Below are positions 13,498 to 21,299 of a stretch of DNA of 23,326 nucleotides, piece by piece (position 1 is the first letter of the stretch; each line of letters starts with the position of its first letter). The translations under genes and the position numbers were made by a program. Location: contig DCVL01000027.1 in assembly GCA_002328035.1 (NCBI GenBank), forward strand, positions 1 through 23,326, given 5' to 3'. The notes beneath the pieces are model-generated. The model did not search any database. It was given only the letters and a program-made list of their open reading frames with translations, and was not told where the DNA came from. This DNA comes from Geobacter sp. UBA2189. Its GTDB lineage: Bacteria > Desulfobacterota > Desulfuromonadia > Geobacterales > Pseudopelobacteraceae.

Positions 13498-14438
13498 GCA
13501 TGGATAACTTTCGCCATCTTTATGGGCCAGTACCATCACGCCGTCTAGGTCGTTCACTCGGAATAGATCTGGTTCCATATAAAGTCTGTAGTTATGACTG
13601 TATATACTGTCAACTTGGCAGCACCGGAAGCACCACTGTTGCCAGGAGGGAGTATGTTCCAGTTGATGAGATTATGGAGGAACTAGAACAGAAACTGGCA
13701 GCAGGTATAGCTATTGACTATATAAGCCTTGCCGGTTCCGGTGAGCCAACCCTGCACAACGGTATTGGAGATATAATCAGGCGTATAAAATTAATAACCT
13801 CAATACCTGTTGCTGTATTAACAAACGGGTCTCTGCTTTGGATGGAGGATCTCCAAGACGCTCTTATGCCAGCAGATCTGCTTATACCCTCGCTCGACGC
13901 TGGAGATGAAGCTGTATTCCAAGAGGTTAACAGACCAGATAGCAGCATTTCATTCGACAAGATGGTTCAAGGACTTATCGATTTTTCCAGGCGTTTCAAG
14001 GGAGAAATCTGGCTTGAAGTCTTTCTGCTATCAGGAATAACAGATAATGAACAGGCAGTTAAGAAAATAGCTGAACTTACGCAACGTATCACTCCAACCA
14101 GAGTTCAGCTGAACAGCGTCTATCGTCCACCAGCTGAAGATTATGCCTTTGGACTTACAAGCGAACAGATGGAAAAGTTGAAAAGTTATTTTCCTGGTAC
14201 AGTGGAGATTATCAGCGAATCGGCACTACACTCTGTTGAGCCTGCTTCATTTGATCTTTCCCGTCAAGAAGATATAATTTCGCTTATCAGCAGACGTCCC
14301 TGTACCGTGAATGATGTTGCTGTCGGATTGAATATGCACCAGAATGACTCACTGAAACAGATAGGACTCCTTGTCTCATCCGGTAAACTTCAACCTGCCC
14401 CTGGGAAAAGCGGGTTCTACATCATATCTCAGCACTGA
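13494..14438 (+). CDS. Radical SAM Fe-S protein (COG0731-like)
   Basis: A 314-aa enzyme with the radical SAM cluster motif C32-x3-C36-x2-C39 (CSYDCIYC). It is framed by the HLYGPVPSRRLGRSLGIDLVP start, which is typical of COG0731-type oxidoreductases. SLAGSGEPTLH (about 79-89) is the SAM-binding GGE-like segment, and SLDAGDEAVF and VQLNSVYRPPAEDYA follow. The last 60 residues look like a winged-helix domain (RRPCTVNDVAVGLNMHQNDSLKQIGLLVSSG). The reaction is unknown. It is coupled by ATGA to the upstream small protein and is followed 11 bases later by a methyltransferase gene. Confidence 0.85.
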   Translation: MSMDNFRHLYGPVPSRRLGRSLGIDLVPYKVCSYDCIYCQLGSTGSTTVARREYVPVDEIMEELEQKLAAGIAIDYISLAGSGEPTLHNGIGDIIRRIKLITSIPVAVLTNGSLLWMEDLQDALMPADLLIPSLDAGDEAVFQEVNRPDSSISFDKMVQGLIDFSRRFKGEIWLEVFLLSGITDNEQAVKKIAELTQRITPTRVQLNSVYRPPAEDYAFGLTSEQMEKLKSYFPGTVEIISESALHSVEPASFDLSRQEDIISLISRRPCTVNDVAVGLNMHQNDSLKQIGLLVSSGKLQPAPGKSGFYIISQH

Positions 14439-14449
14439 GGCTCAAAAAA

Positions 14450-15079
14450 ATGAATGATAAAGAGGAAGTCAAAAACTATCTTGATTCATGTACCAGCAGT
14501 TTCTGGAAGGATGTTTTTAATGCTGAGCTGAACTATTTGCTTCAATACCTTGAACCTGGTGACAGGATCTTGAGTGTAGGCTGCGGACCTGCTCATATTG
14601 AACAGGCTTTGGCAAACAAAGGTTTTAACGTAACAGGACTTGATGTATCACAGGAGGCTATTTCCTGCCTCCCTGACAGGATCAGGGCAGTTGTCGGAAA
14701 AGCTGAGGAAATGCCTTTTTCAGCCGCAACCTTCGATGCTGTTACATATATAGTCTCGCTCCAATTCATAGAGAATTATCAGGAAGCTGTTAAAAAGACT
14801 GCGGAGGTTTTGAAACCAGGCGGCAAACTGTTCATTATGCTTTTAAATCCGGAATCTTCTTTCTTTAAAGCCAAACAGAAAGAACCGGAATCTTATATAA
14901 ACAAGATACGTCATACTGATATAAAAGCTATTGAGAAGACCGTAGCCTCCTACTTTTCCCTCCAGACAGAATATTTCCTGGGTTTGCATGGAAATGCAAT
15001 GGTAACTTCCAGAGAACCCTCAGATGCAGCCCTATACATAATAAGAGGTACACAGACAGCAAATTTGGATCTTCAATAA
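14450..15079 (+). CDS. Class I SAM-dependent methyltransferase
   Basis: A 209-aa Rossmann-fold methyltransferase (Methyltransf_11 type). Motif I is VGCGPAHIEQALA at 43-55, the acidic residue of motif II is in TGLDVS (62-67), and motif III/IV is FDAVTYIVSLQFIENY. Motif V is LKPGGKLFIMLLN. The C-terminal part is variable and gives no substrate clue. It lies in a run with the radical SAM and HAD-like genes, which suggests joint action on a small molecule or tRNA/protein; this is inference only. Confidence 0.83.
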   Translation: MNDKEEVKNYLDSCTSSFWKDVFNAELNYLLQYLEPGDRILSVGCGPAHIEQALANKGFNVTGLDVSQEAISCLPDRIRAVVGKAEEMPFSAATFDAVTYIVSLQFIENYQEAVKKTAEVLKPGGKLFIMLLNPESSFFKAKQKEPESYINKIRHTDIKAIEKTVASYFSLQTEYFLGLHGNAMVTSREPSDAALYIIRGTQTANLDLQ

Positions 15080-15115
15080 AACAAAATTAAAAACAGTAGC
15101 TTTGAAAGGCAAATT

Positions 15116-15583
15116 ATGAATATCAATATTCCCGGCTTTGGAAATCTTGAAATCAAACACTTGGTCTTTGACTACAACGGAACTATAGCCCGTGACGGAA
15201 AACTGATGTCCAACCTGGACAGAACCATTCATGAACTTTCAGAAAAGATAACTGTACACGTTCTTACCGCTGATACAGGTGGAACCGCAGCCAGCGAACT
15301 TGAAGGTCTTCCGTGCACCCTGAAGATATTAACAGGAGAGGGAATAACGGAGCAGAAAGAGCAGTATGTCGTATCGCTGGGAACTGAAAATGTTATCTGT
15401 ATTGGAAATGGAGCAAATGACCAGAAAATGCTAAAGGCGGCACGTCTTGGAATTGCCGTACTTGAGGGCGAAGGAACAGCGCTCTCTGCAATCCAGAATG
15501 CAGATATAATTGCAAGAAGCAGTTACGATGCATTCGGAATGCTGATGGTGCCTTTGAGAATTGTGGCAACTCTCAGAACATGA
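15116..15583 (+). CDS. HAD-superfamily protein, soluble P-type-ATPase-like
   Basis: A 155-aa, cap-less HAD-fold protein. Motif I reads D19-Y-N-G-T23 (VFDYNGT): the nucleophile Asp is present, but the second Asp used as acid/base by phosphatases is Asn21. Motif II is LTADT (50-54), and motif III/IV is IGNGANDQKMLKAARLGIAV. This pattern fits the 'soluble P-type ATPase' group (COG4087-like), where D-x-N/K variants occur. Function is unknown. An AAAGG-type SD precedes the ATG. The cytochrome gene starts 27 bases after its stop. Confidence 0.8.
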   Translation: MNINIPGFGNLEIKHLVFDYNGTIARDGKLMSNLDRTIHELSEKITVHVLTADTGGTAASELEGLPCTLKILTGEGITEQKEQYVVSLGTENVICIGNGANDQKMLKAARLGIAVLEGEGTALSAIQNADIIARSSYDAFGMLMVPLRIVATLRT

Positions 15584-15610
15584 AGCAGTAAATTACAAGG
15601 AGAAAGCAGA

Positions 15611-17083
15611 ATGAAACATTTCACGAAGCAGCTATCTGTGATAATTATCCTGATTCTTGCAGCCTGTGTTGTCGCTTTTGCAACATCGTCCCAAACATCA
15701 ACTACCTTTCCAGTAGATAAAGAACTCTTTAAATTTTACCCTTCACTAATGGTTTACGAAAAGACCAAAGCCAATTTTACGGAACCTGAAACCTGTGCCG
15801 GATGCCATCAGGACAAATATGACGAATGGCATGGCTCTCTGCATAGTCTGGCATTCATTGATCCTGTCTATCAGGGAGAATACAACAAGGCTGTAAAGGC
15901 AGTAGGTAAAGAGATAGGAAGCCATTGTGCAAGCTGTCACACTGCCGCCGCAACAGTGACCAAAGAGGTAAAAGGCCCTGGCCTTGCAGGACGTTCAGCA
16001 ATTGCAAAAGCTGGCGTCTCATGCGATATCTGCCATTCTGTAAGCAGCCTCAATCACTGTAAGACCCCCAGCAGAGAACCTGAAAATGGTTCACTTGTCT
16101 TACGCCCAGGTGAAGATGGAAAGGAAAACCCAGTTCTTGTAAAACGTGGTCCTCAAAAAGCCGAGGATGGCTGCGGTGGTGGTTTTCATGACTGCAAACA
16201 GACCGATTTCCATGCCAAAAGCGACCTTTGTGCCTCATGTCATCAGGTATATCATTACGATAAACACTACCCGCTTGAATCAACCTATCTGGAATGGAAA
16301 CATAGCCATTATGCCCAGAAAGATATTCATTGCCAAGACTGCCATATGGTGGGACATGAAACCTTTCTGAAAAGTGCCGACACGCTGACCAAGCCTCAAA
16401 GAAAGGAATACCGCCACTACTTTAATGGAGCTAACTACCTCCTTTATTACCTGGCATCGCAGGCAGCAGAGAAGGCGGGGGACAAGGAACAGGCAAAACG
16501 CCTGATGAATCAGTATGATATGGCAGTCAAACGTTTACAGAAAGCAGCAGAACTGGAACTTTCGCCAATATATCGCAACGGAATTCTTGCAGAAGTCAAG
16601 GTTAGGGTAAAAAACATCAGAGCAGGCCACAATCTGCCTACATCACTTACAAACGTTCGCCAAATGTGGCTTGAACTTATTGCCAGAGATGAAAAAGGTG
16701 CCATCATAATAATGAGCGGAACGATAGAAAAAAACGGTTCATTATCAGAAAATTCACGTAAATTCTCTACCGACGGTATGGGAAACGATATGCACTTTGC
16801 AATAGATCCATGGGTTATAACGGCTTTTGCCAGCCACGAGACGATTCCTCCAAAAGGGTATAAGGATGCCTACTTTGCAATAAATCCTACAAAAGGAAAT
16901 AAAAAGGTAACAATTGAAGTCAAACTGCGCTATCGCCAGGCAGAACAACAAATAGCCGAAAAACTGCTCAAGGCAGTTCCTGCTGACATTGACCTGGCAA
17001 GAGATTACGGAATTACAAAGATACCGGCGCTACCTATAGTAGATATGGTTACCGCAAAACAGGTTCTTTCTGTAAAAAAATAA
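15611..17083 (+). CDS. Multiheme (five CXXCH) c-type cytochrome, cytochrome c554-like
   Basis: A 490-aa exported cytochrome. Residues 6-25 form a signal peptide or N-terminal anchor (LSVIIILILAACVVAFA). Heme-binding motifs are at C62-H66, C106-H110, C138-H142, C207-H211 and C241-H245. The first, in ETCAGCHQDKYDEWHGSLHS, has the cytochrome c554-family look. His-rich loops between them supply distal ligands. Residues about 310-480 carry no heme motif and look like a beta-sandwich domain (RAGHNLPTSLTNVRQMWLEL). It is probably periplasmic or membrane-anchored on the outer face of the inner membrane. SD AAGGAG is present. Partner and redox role are unknown. Confidence 0.85.
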   Translation: MKHFTKQLSVIIILILAACVVAFATSSQTSTTFPVDKELFKFYPSLMVYEKTKANFTEPETCAGCHQDKYDEWHGSLHSLAFIDPVYQGEYNKAVKAVGKEIGSHCASCHTAAATVTKEVKGPGLAGRSAIAKAGVSCDICHSVSSLNHCKTPSREPENGSLVLRPGEDGKENPVLVKRGPQKAEDGCGGGFHDCKQTDFHAKSDLCASCHQVYHYDKHYPLESTYLEWKHSHYAQKDIHCQDCHMVGHETFLKSADTLTKPQRKEYRHYFNGANYLLYYLASQAAEKAGDKEQAKRLMNQYDMAVKRLQKAAELELSPIYRNGILAEVKVRVKNIRAGHNLPTSLTNVRQMWLELIARDEKGAIIIMSGTIEKNGSLSENSRKFSTDGMGNDMHFAIDPWVITAFASHETIPPKGYKDAYFAINPTKGNKKVTIEVKLRYRQAEQQIAEKLLKAVPADIDLARDYGITKIPALPIVDMVTAKQVLSVKK

Positions 17084-17315
17084 GGCTACATACATCACAT
17101 TGGAATGTATTTATTCTGTATACACTTAAAATAACCTTTATAATATCGGTTTATTAGATTTGGAATAGTTGATTTATTAACATCAGGAAACCATTTTATG
17201 TATACAAATAATATACACCAATCAATCAATATAAAACTGTTCTAATATTTGTAACAAAAAAAATGTCGTTATAATTACAGCATATTAAAGGCATTTTTTA
17301 GTTCATCTTTATTAC
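17084..17315. other. AT-rich intergenic region upstream of the respiratory complex operon
   Basis: About 230 AT-rich bases with no gene. Two copies of the palindrome TGTATACA lie here (17117-17124 and 17199-17206), a plausible place for an activator or repressor upstream of the sigma-54-like promoter at 17316. A weak ACATT/AATGT hairpin near 17098-17109 could help end the upstream cytochrome transcript. Confidence 0.5.
17116..17126. promoter_or_regulatory. Candidate operator, copy 1 (CTGTATACACT)
   Basis: The exact reverse complement of this 11-mer occurs at 21300-21310 before the dodecaheme cytochrome gene. Its core TGTATACA is a perfect palindrome and recurs at 17199-17206 and, inside a coding sequence, at 18166-18173. 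This copy is about 200 bases upstream of the sigma-54-like promoter, a usual distance for an enhancer-binding site. The binding protein is unknown. Confidence 0.4.
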
Positions 17316-17331
17316 TGGCACGATGAATGCT
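17316..17331 (+). promoter_or_regulatory. Sigma-54 (RpoN) type promoter
   Basis: TGGCACGATGAATGCT matches the -24/-12 consensus TGGCAC-N5-TTGCW at all but one specified base (A for the first T of TTGC). The GG and GC doublets have the required spacing. It lies 56 bases before the GTG of the first operon gene. No good sigma-70 promoter is seen nearby. Confidence 0.65.
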
Positions 17332-17386
17332 CTGGTATACTGAATGATCTTTATTAGCTATATGCCCGGATCATCTGGAGACAGGA

Positions 17387-17629
17387 GTGAGAACAAGCAT
17401 AAAAATACTGCCAATGTTTATTGTGGCTTCAAAAAATGCTTACGCTGCCTCTCCTGCTGGAGCAGAGACTAAAACTGGTGTTTTGATTTGGTTGTTTTTT
17501 GGCTTTGTTGTAATTGTTCTAACGTTTCAAGCTGTTCCAGCCATAGTAATGTTTTTTTACATGCTGAAAGGCAAATTTCTCAAAACTCGTTCAGAAACTA
17601 TTCGTCCATTACGGAAAGACAATAAGTAA
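17387..17629 (+). CDS. Small membrane protein at the head of the cytochrome complex operon
   Basis: An 80-residue protein starting at GTG with CTGGAG six bases upstream. Residues 5-21 look like a signal sequence with a possible cleavage after NAYA. A single strong transmembrane helix follows at about 31-58 (VLIWLFFGFVVIVLTFQAVPAIVMFFYML), then a basic cytoplasmic tail (KTRSETIRPLRKDNK). I do not recognise a family. As first gene after the sigma-54-like promoter, 51 bases before the receiver-like gene, it may be a small subunit or assembly factor of the NrfD complex, comparable in position to small membrane subunits of Hmc-type complexes. Confidence 0.65.
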   Translation: MRTSIKILPMFIVASKNAYAASPAGAETKTGVLIWLFFGFVVIVLTFQAVPAIVMFFYMLKGKFLKTRSETIRPLRKDNK

Positions 17630-17680
17630 TAAACAGGCCTCTTCAGGTACAGGAACTTCACAAAAATAAAGGTGGCTTTT

Positions 17681-18112
17681 ATGCAAGGTGTCCTGATAGC
17701 TGATGAAAATGTTGAAACACGAAAAATGCTCGCAGATCTTTGTATTGAAGCTGGTTATAACGTAACAGTAACCACCTCGGCGGCAAATGTGCTCCACGGA
17801 ATACTAAAAAAATCTGCACAGGTAGTACTTTTAAGCAATGAATTTGATGAACTTGCAGCAACAGAACTGATACCTCTTTTAAAAAAATGTAATCGCGATC
17901 TGACTGTTATACTTGTTTCAGACGAAACTTCACTCCCTGTTATTCGCAAAATGCGGAAAGAGGGTATATTTTATCATTCTTTAAAGCCGATAGCTCCTGA
18001 AGACCGTGAAGAGTTGCGTCAAGCTGTAGCCTGTGCTTTCGAGAACATAAAAAACTCGCAAAGTTCAATAACGGCAAAAAATACACAGTCGGTAAAAACC
18101 GACAATAGATAA
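17681..18112 (+). CDS. Response-regulator receiver-like protein lacking the phospho-acceptor Asp
   Basis: A stand-alone receiver-like domain of 143 aa from the ATG at 17681 (AGGTGG lies a few bases upstream; a GTG at 17672 is less likely). The early acidic pair D8/E9 (LIADEN), the strand-3 VVLL at 48-51, the S80 switch position (ILVS) and the conserved Lys K102 (SLKP) are all visible. The phospho-acceptor position reads Ser52 (VVLLSNEFDE) instead of Asp. The C-terminal 30 residues are polar and look disordered. It resembles Rrf1-type regulators found with hmc-like redox operons. It probably signals or binds without His-Asp phosphorylation. Confidence 0.75.
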   Translation: MQGVLIADENVETRKMLADLCIEAGYNVTVTTSAANVLHGILKKSAQVVLLSNEFDELAATELIPLLKKCNRDLTVILVSDETSLPVIRKMRKEGIFYHSLKPIAPEDREELRQAVACAFENIKNSQSSITAKNTQSVKTDNR

Positions 18113-18127
18113 AAGGGGGAAACAGTT

Positions 18128-18301
18128 ATGGCGGGCATATTCAGCTCAATTGGAGAAATCAGATCTGTATACACACTGGTGGACTTTTATCAGTACATCA
18201 AAACGGTTGAATATCTCATCTGTGTCGCATTCTTCGTAGGCTTTCCAATGTACTACATGTATCTGAATCGTTCAAAAGACAAGAAGGAAAACTCCCACTA
18301 A
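18128..18301 (+). CDS. 57-residue membrane protein between the receiver and the cytochrome genes
   Basis: A short ATG-to-TAA gene (MAGIFSSIGEIRSVYTLVDF... to ...KDKKENSH) with GGGGGA eight bases before the start. An amphipathic N-terminus leads to one transmembrane helix at about residues 27-46 (VEYLICVAFFVGFPMYYMYL) and a Lys-rich tail, so the N-terminus probably faces outward. It lies 15 bases after the receiver gene and 77 before the cytochrome, in the same direction. This fits a tiny accessory subunit of the complex, such as the small HmcD-like subunits of related systems. The family is not recognised. It is short enough to be missed by length-filtered gene callers. Confidence 0.7.
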   Translation: MAGIFSSIGEIRSVYTLVDFYQYIKTVEYLICVAFFVGFPMYYMYLNRSKDKKENSH

Positions 18302-18325
18302 AATCCTGAGATTTTCGTAATTACT

Positions 18326-18355
18326 ACCGGTATCCATGCCTATTCTGGTACCGGT
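18326..18355 (+). other. Intra-operon hairpin before the CbcS-like cytochrome gene
   Basis: ACCGGTA (18326-18332) and TACCGGT (18349-18355) form a perfect 7-bp stem, extended by two pairs past a bulged T. CATCTTTTAAC follows. It may be a partial terminator or an mRNA processing/stability element that sets different levels for the upstream small genes and the downstream structural genes. Confidence 0.5.
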
Positions 18356-18378
18356 CATCTTTTAACAAGGAGAGGGCT

Positions 18379-18909
18379 ATGCATGCAGTAAAGCGACAGA
18401 TGATCATGCTGATAATTGGCACCCTGGTACTCCTGGCATCAAGCGTTTGCTTTGGTACCGGCATTCCTGACAAAATCAACATCAACGTGATCCAGAAGTA
18501 TTATGCAGGCGTTGAGTTCAACCATGCCTCGCATATTAACAGCCTGAAAGACTGTGGATTGTGCCACCACCATACCACAGGCGCCCAGGTTAGCGATCCT
18601 AACTGTGCCCGTTGTCATAAAAACAGTGGCGCTCAACCGGTAGTTAGCTGTAAGGGCTGCCACAATGCAGACCCATTTTCGCCTGAATCACTCAAAGAGC
18701 AGAGAGATCAGCAACCTCCAGTCTATCACCGCGATAAACCTGGTCTTAAAGCTGCATACCATATGAGCTGCCTGGGCTGCCACCAGAAGATGGGAGGCCC
18801 TACCGGCTGTGAAGACTGTCACAAGCGGAATGAAAAGGGTGATGAGCTCTTCCGTGCCGGAAAATTCGCACCTAAAACACCTGCAAAACCCAAAAAATCG
18901 CACCACTGA
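18379..18909 (+). CDS. Five-CXXCH periplasmic cytochrome subunit (CbcS-like)
   Basis: A 176-aa exported cytochrome. Residues 8-26 are a signal peptide or anchor (MIMLIIGTLVLLASSVCFG). Heme motifs are at C59-H63, C76-H80, C91-H95, C131-H135 and C144-H148. The FNHASH motif (47-52) supplies distal His as in class III cytochromes, and the His-rich sequence CGLCHHHTTG resembles c3/c7 proteins. The C-terminus is Lys/Pro-rich. It is followed by a Tat-exported ferredoxin subunit and an NrfD subunit, as in the Geobacter CbcSTU (Cbc4) complex. The symbol is withheld because the CbcS prototype is, as I recall, described with four hemes. SD AAGGAGAG is good. Confidence 0.82.
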   Translation: MHAVKRQMIMLIIGTLVLLASSVCFGTGIPDKININVIQKYYAGVEFNHASHINSLKDCGLCHHHTTGAQVSDPNCARCHKNSGAQPVVSCKGCHNADPFSPESLKEQRDQQPPVYHRDKPGLKAAYHMSCLGCHQKMGGPTGCEDCHKRNEKGDELFRAGKFAPKTPAKPKKSHH

Positions 18910-18940
18910 ACCGATATCCACGGGAAGGAGAACGTGTACC

Positions 18941-19849
18941 ATGATTGAACGTCGAGATTTTCTGAAAGGATGTCTGGCCTGCGGTGTGACTGCTGCCTCT
19001 ATTGGTGTTGCCAGTAATGACGCCTTGGCTGCAGGCTCATTTGAAGGGTATCCAGACGCTATGGGGGTTCTGGTTGACCTGACCCGTTGCGTGGGTTGCC
19101 GTAGCTGCGAGGCAGCCTGTAACAACGAGCAAAAGCTCCCTGAGCCAGACCTCCGTTTTGATGACACTTCAGTATTTGAAGAAAAACGCCGGACAACAGA
19201 CAAAGCATATACGGTCGTTAACAAGTATCAAGTTGCCAACAAAGAAACCTTGTTCCGTAAAATTCAATGCAATCACTGTACTGAGCCAGCTTGCCTCAGC
19301 TCTTGTTTCGTCAACGCCTATACAAAAACAAAAGAGGGTGCTGTTATTTACAAGGCCAGCGTCTGCGTTGGTTGTCGTAACTGCATGATTGCATGCCCCT
19401 TCAATATCCCTGCTTACAGCTATTCAAGTCCACTCAAGCCATTGGTTAAAAAATGTATCTTCTGCTACGACACACGTCTTAAAGAAGGAAGACCACCAGC
19501 ATGCGTCGAGATCTGTCCGCAACAGGTAATGACCTTCGGTCGCAGGGCAGACCTTGTTAAACTCGGACACGATAGAATTCAGGCCAATCCGGCCAAGTAT
19601 GTGGATAAACTCTATGGTGAAAAGGCTGTAGGTGGAACAAGCTGGATGTATTTGAGCAGTGTTGATTTTGGTCAAGTTGGCATGGACGCCCATATACAAA
19701 ATGAGCCTATTATTGCTAACGTTAAAGATTTTCTGGGATTCGTGCCGATGGTTCTTGCCATCTGGCCAGCCCTGTTCACCGGCATACATCTGCTGGCGAC
19801 CAAAAACAAGGACGGCCACCATGACCATGAGGGAGGGGATCACCAATGA
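18941..19849 (+). CDS. Tat-exported four-[4Fe-4S] ferredoxin subunit (CbcT/HybA-like)
   Basis: A 302-aa protein. The Tat motif ERRDFLKG is at residues 3-10 of a 31-residue signal. Four Cys quartets bind [4Fe-4S] clusters: C50/53/56/60; C110/113/118/122; C142/145/148/152; C172/175/188/192. Residues about 264-286 form a C-terminal membrane anchor (FLGFVPMVLAIWPALFTGIHLLA) as in HybA, and a His/Asp tail follows. It relays electrons between the cytochrome and the membrane subunit on the periplasmic side. I chose the ATG at 18941 (GGAAGGAG ten bases upstream, Tat signal directly following) over the longer frame. Its stop overlaps the NrfD start (ATGA). Confidence 0.9.
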   Translation: MIERRDFLKGCLACGVTAASIGVASNDALAAGSFEGYPDAMGVLVDLTRCVGCRSCEAACNNEQKLPEPDLRFDDTSVFEEKRRTTDKAYTVVNKYQVANKETLFRKIQCNHCTEPACLSSCFVNAYTKTKEGAVIYKASVCVGCRNCMIACPFNIPAYSYSSPLKPLVKKCIFCYDTRLKEGRPPACVEICPQQVMTFGRRADLVKLGHDRIQANPAKYVDKLYGEKAVGGTSWMYLSSVDFGQVGMDAHIQNEPIIANVKDFLGFVPMVLAIWPALFTGIHLLATKNKDGHHDHEGGDHQ

Positions 19850-21162
19850 AATTGTTTATGGCACGAAATCCCAATACTGAAATTGTAGACAGTTTACGCA
19901 AAGACAACGACAGGGGTCGTCGCTGGACTCTGATGGAGAAGATCTTTCTTGGTCTTACACCTAAGCAATATATGTCTCAGGCAATCAGCAATCCCCTTAA
20001 CTGGGTATTTGCCATCATATTCCTGATAGGTTTTCCTGTTCTGATAGGTCGCTATATTTTTGGCCTTTCCTGGGTAGTTGGTGATCCATATGACAACGCT
20101 TGGGGTCTATTCCTCGGTTTTGGTCTTTTTGGAATGGTTCCGCTATCATCATCTGGATTCCAGCTTGGTTCTGCAGTTGAGGTTTTTGGACGCCATGATC
20201 TGGAACCACTTGAAAGGCTAGGCATACTTAACGGTATTTTGGGTTACTTCTTTGCTGTTATGTTCCTTATGGTTGACCTTGGTCAGCCATGGCGTCTCCC
20301 CTACCCTATGATCGTTTCATGGGGTCCCGAGGCGGTTCTGTTCCTGGTTGCCTGGCACGTTGCCACCTATCTTTCAGTACAGGCTGCCGAGACATCTACT
20401 TCATTCTTTGAATGGATGGGCTGGCCAGCTGGAAAAACCTTCATCAAAAAGATGGCTCTTGGCCTAGCAGTCTCAGGTATTATTCTTTCGACACTGCATC
20501 AGGGTGCTTTGGGTGCACTTTCCTGTTATGCACCTGGTAAGATCCATCCACTGTGGTATTCTGCATCATTCCAGTGGCTCTATTTCTTTGTTTCTTCACT
20601 TCCTGGTGGCCTTTGTATGGTTATAGTTGTCAGTACCATTGTTATAAAAACAATGGACTGGCGTTGCGATGACAACTACAAGAACAATCTGAACAAGCTT
20701 CAGATCACTCTGGCAAGAGGCGCCTGTTATGGACTTCTGACCTATTTTGTAATTCGCCTTATAGGAGTTGCTCATGATAACAAGTGGGCGTACCTTGCTA
20801 CAGGATGGGGCGCATGGTGGCTATTTGAGATAGGCTTTGGAGTTATTCTTGCCCTGATTCTGCTTACAACAGGAGTTAGAAACAATAATATCACATTAAT
20901 CCGTCTCGGTGCATGGGTAACAATTATAGGAGTTGTACTTAATCGCCTTAACGTCTACATGTTTACCTTTAACTGGCAGAACGGTCATGTCCATGTCCCG
21001 CCACTTAAAGAAATCATTATTACTGCTACCGTTTATTCAGTATACATAGTTACCTATAGGGCAATACTGTATCGCTGGCCTATTTTGTTCCAGTGGAAAA
21101 CAAAATACAGTGATTATGGAGTTCTTGAACCACAACCTGCAGAGCAAAAAAAATCACACTAA
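19846..21162 (+). CDS. NrfD/HybB-family integral membrane subunit (CbcU-like)
   Basis: A 438-aa polytopic protein of the NrfD/PsrC family, the quinone-interacting membrane subunit in HybABCO, Hmc, Qrc and Cbc4-type complexes. About ten hydrophobic segments start near residue 46. The first 45 residues are hydrophilic, including a VDSLRKDNDRGRRWT stretch. Landmarks are LGQPWRLPYPMIVSWGPEAVLF (about 143-164) and LSTLHQGALGALSCYAPGKIHPLWYS (about 205-230). The HPLWYS part is typical of HybB-like members. Its start overlaps the ferredoxin subunit stop and a strong terminator follows, so it is the last gene of the operon. Confidence 0.9.
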   Translation: MKLFMARNPNTEIVDSLRKDNDRGRRWTLMEKIFLGLTPKQYMSQAISNPLNWVFAIIFLIGFPVLIGRYIFGLSWVVGDPYDNAWGLFLGFGLFGMVPLSSSGFQLGSAVEVFGRHDLEPLERLGILNGILGYFFAVMFLMVDLGQPWRLPYPMIVSWGPEAVLFLVAWHVATYLSVQAAETSTSFFEWMGWPAGKTFIKKMALGLAVSGIILSTLHQGALGALSCYAPGKIHPLWYSASFQWLYFFVSSLPGGLCMVIVVSTIVIKTMDWRCDDNYKNNLNKLQITLARGACYGLLTYFVIRLIGVAHDNKWAYLATGWGAWWLFEIGFGVILALILLTTGVRNNNITLIRLGAWVTIIGVVLNRLNVYMFTFNWQNGHVHVPPLKEIIITATVYSVYIVTYRAILYRWPILFQWKTKYSDYGVLEPQPAEQKKSH

Positions 21163-21184
21163 TGCAAACAAGATGATATCACCT

Positions 21185-21218
21185 GACCTCCTTCCTGTTC
21201 TGATACAGGGAGGAGGTC
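21185..21218 (+). terminator. Intrinsic terminator of the cytochrome complex operon
   Basis: A 13-bp stem (21185-21197 with 21206-21218), one pair being G-U, encloses an 8-nt loop and is followed by TTTTAATAA. It lies 22 bases beyond the NrfD stop. Confidence 0.9.
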
Positions 21219-21299
21219 TTTTAATAACCAGATAAATCTATGAAAGTGCCACAAATTAGTGATATCAAGATCTAAACAGTTGCTAAAATTCATTTTTTT

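Noticed and set aside
18809..18940. Upstream extension of the ferredoxin subunit frame into the cytochrome gene
   Set aside because: The Tat signal and SD place the start at 18941; the extension overlaps the cytochrome coding sequence in another frame.
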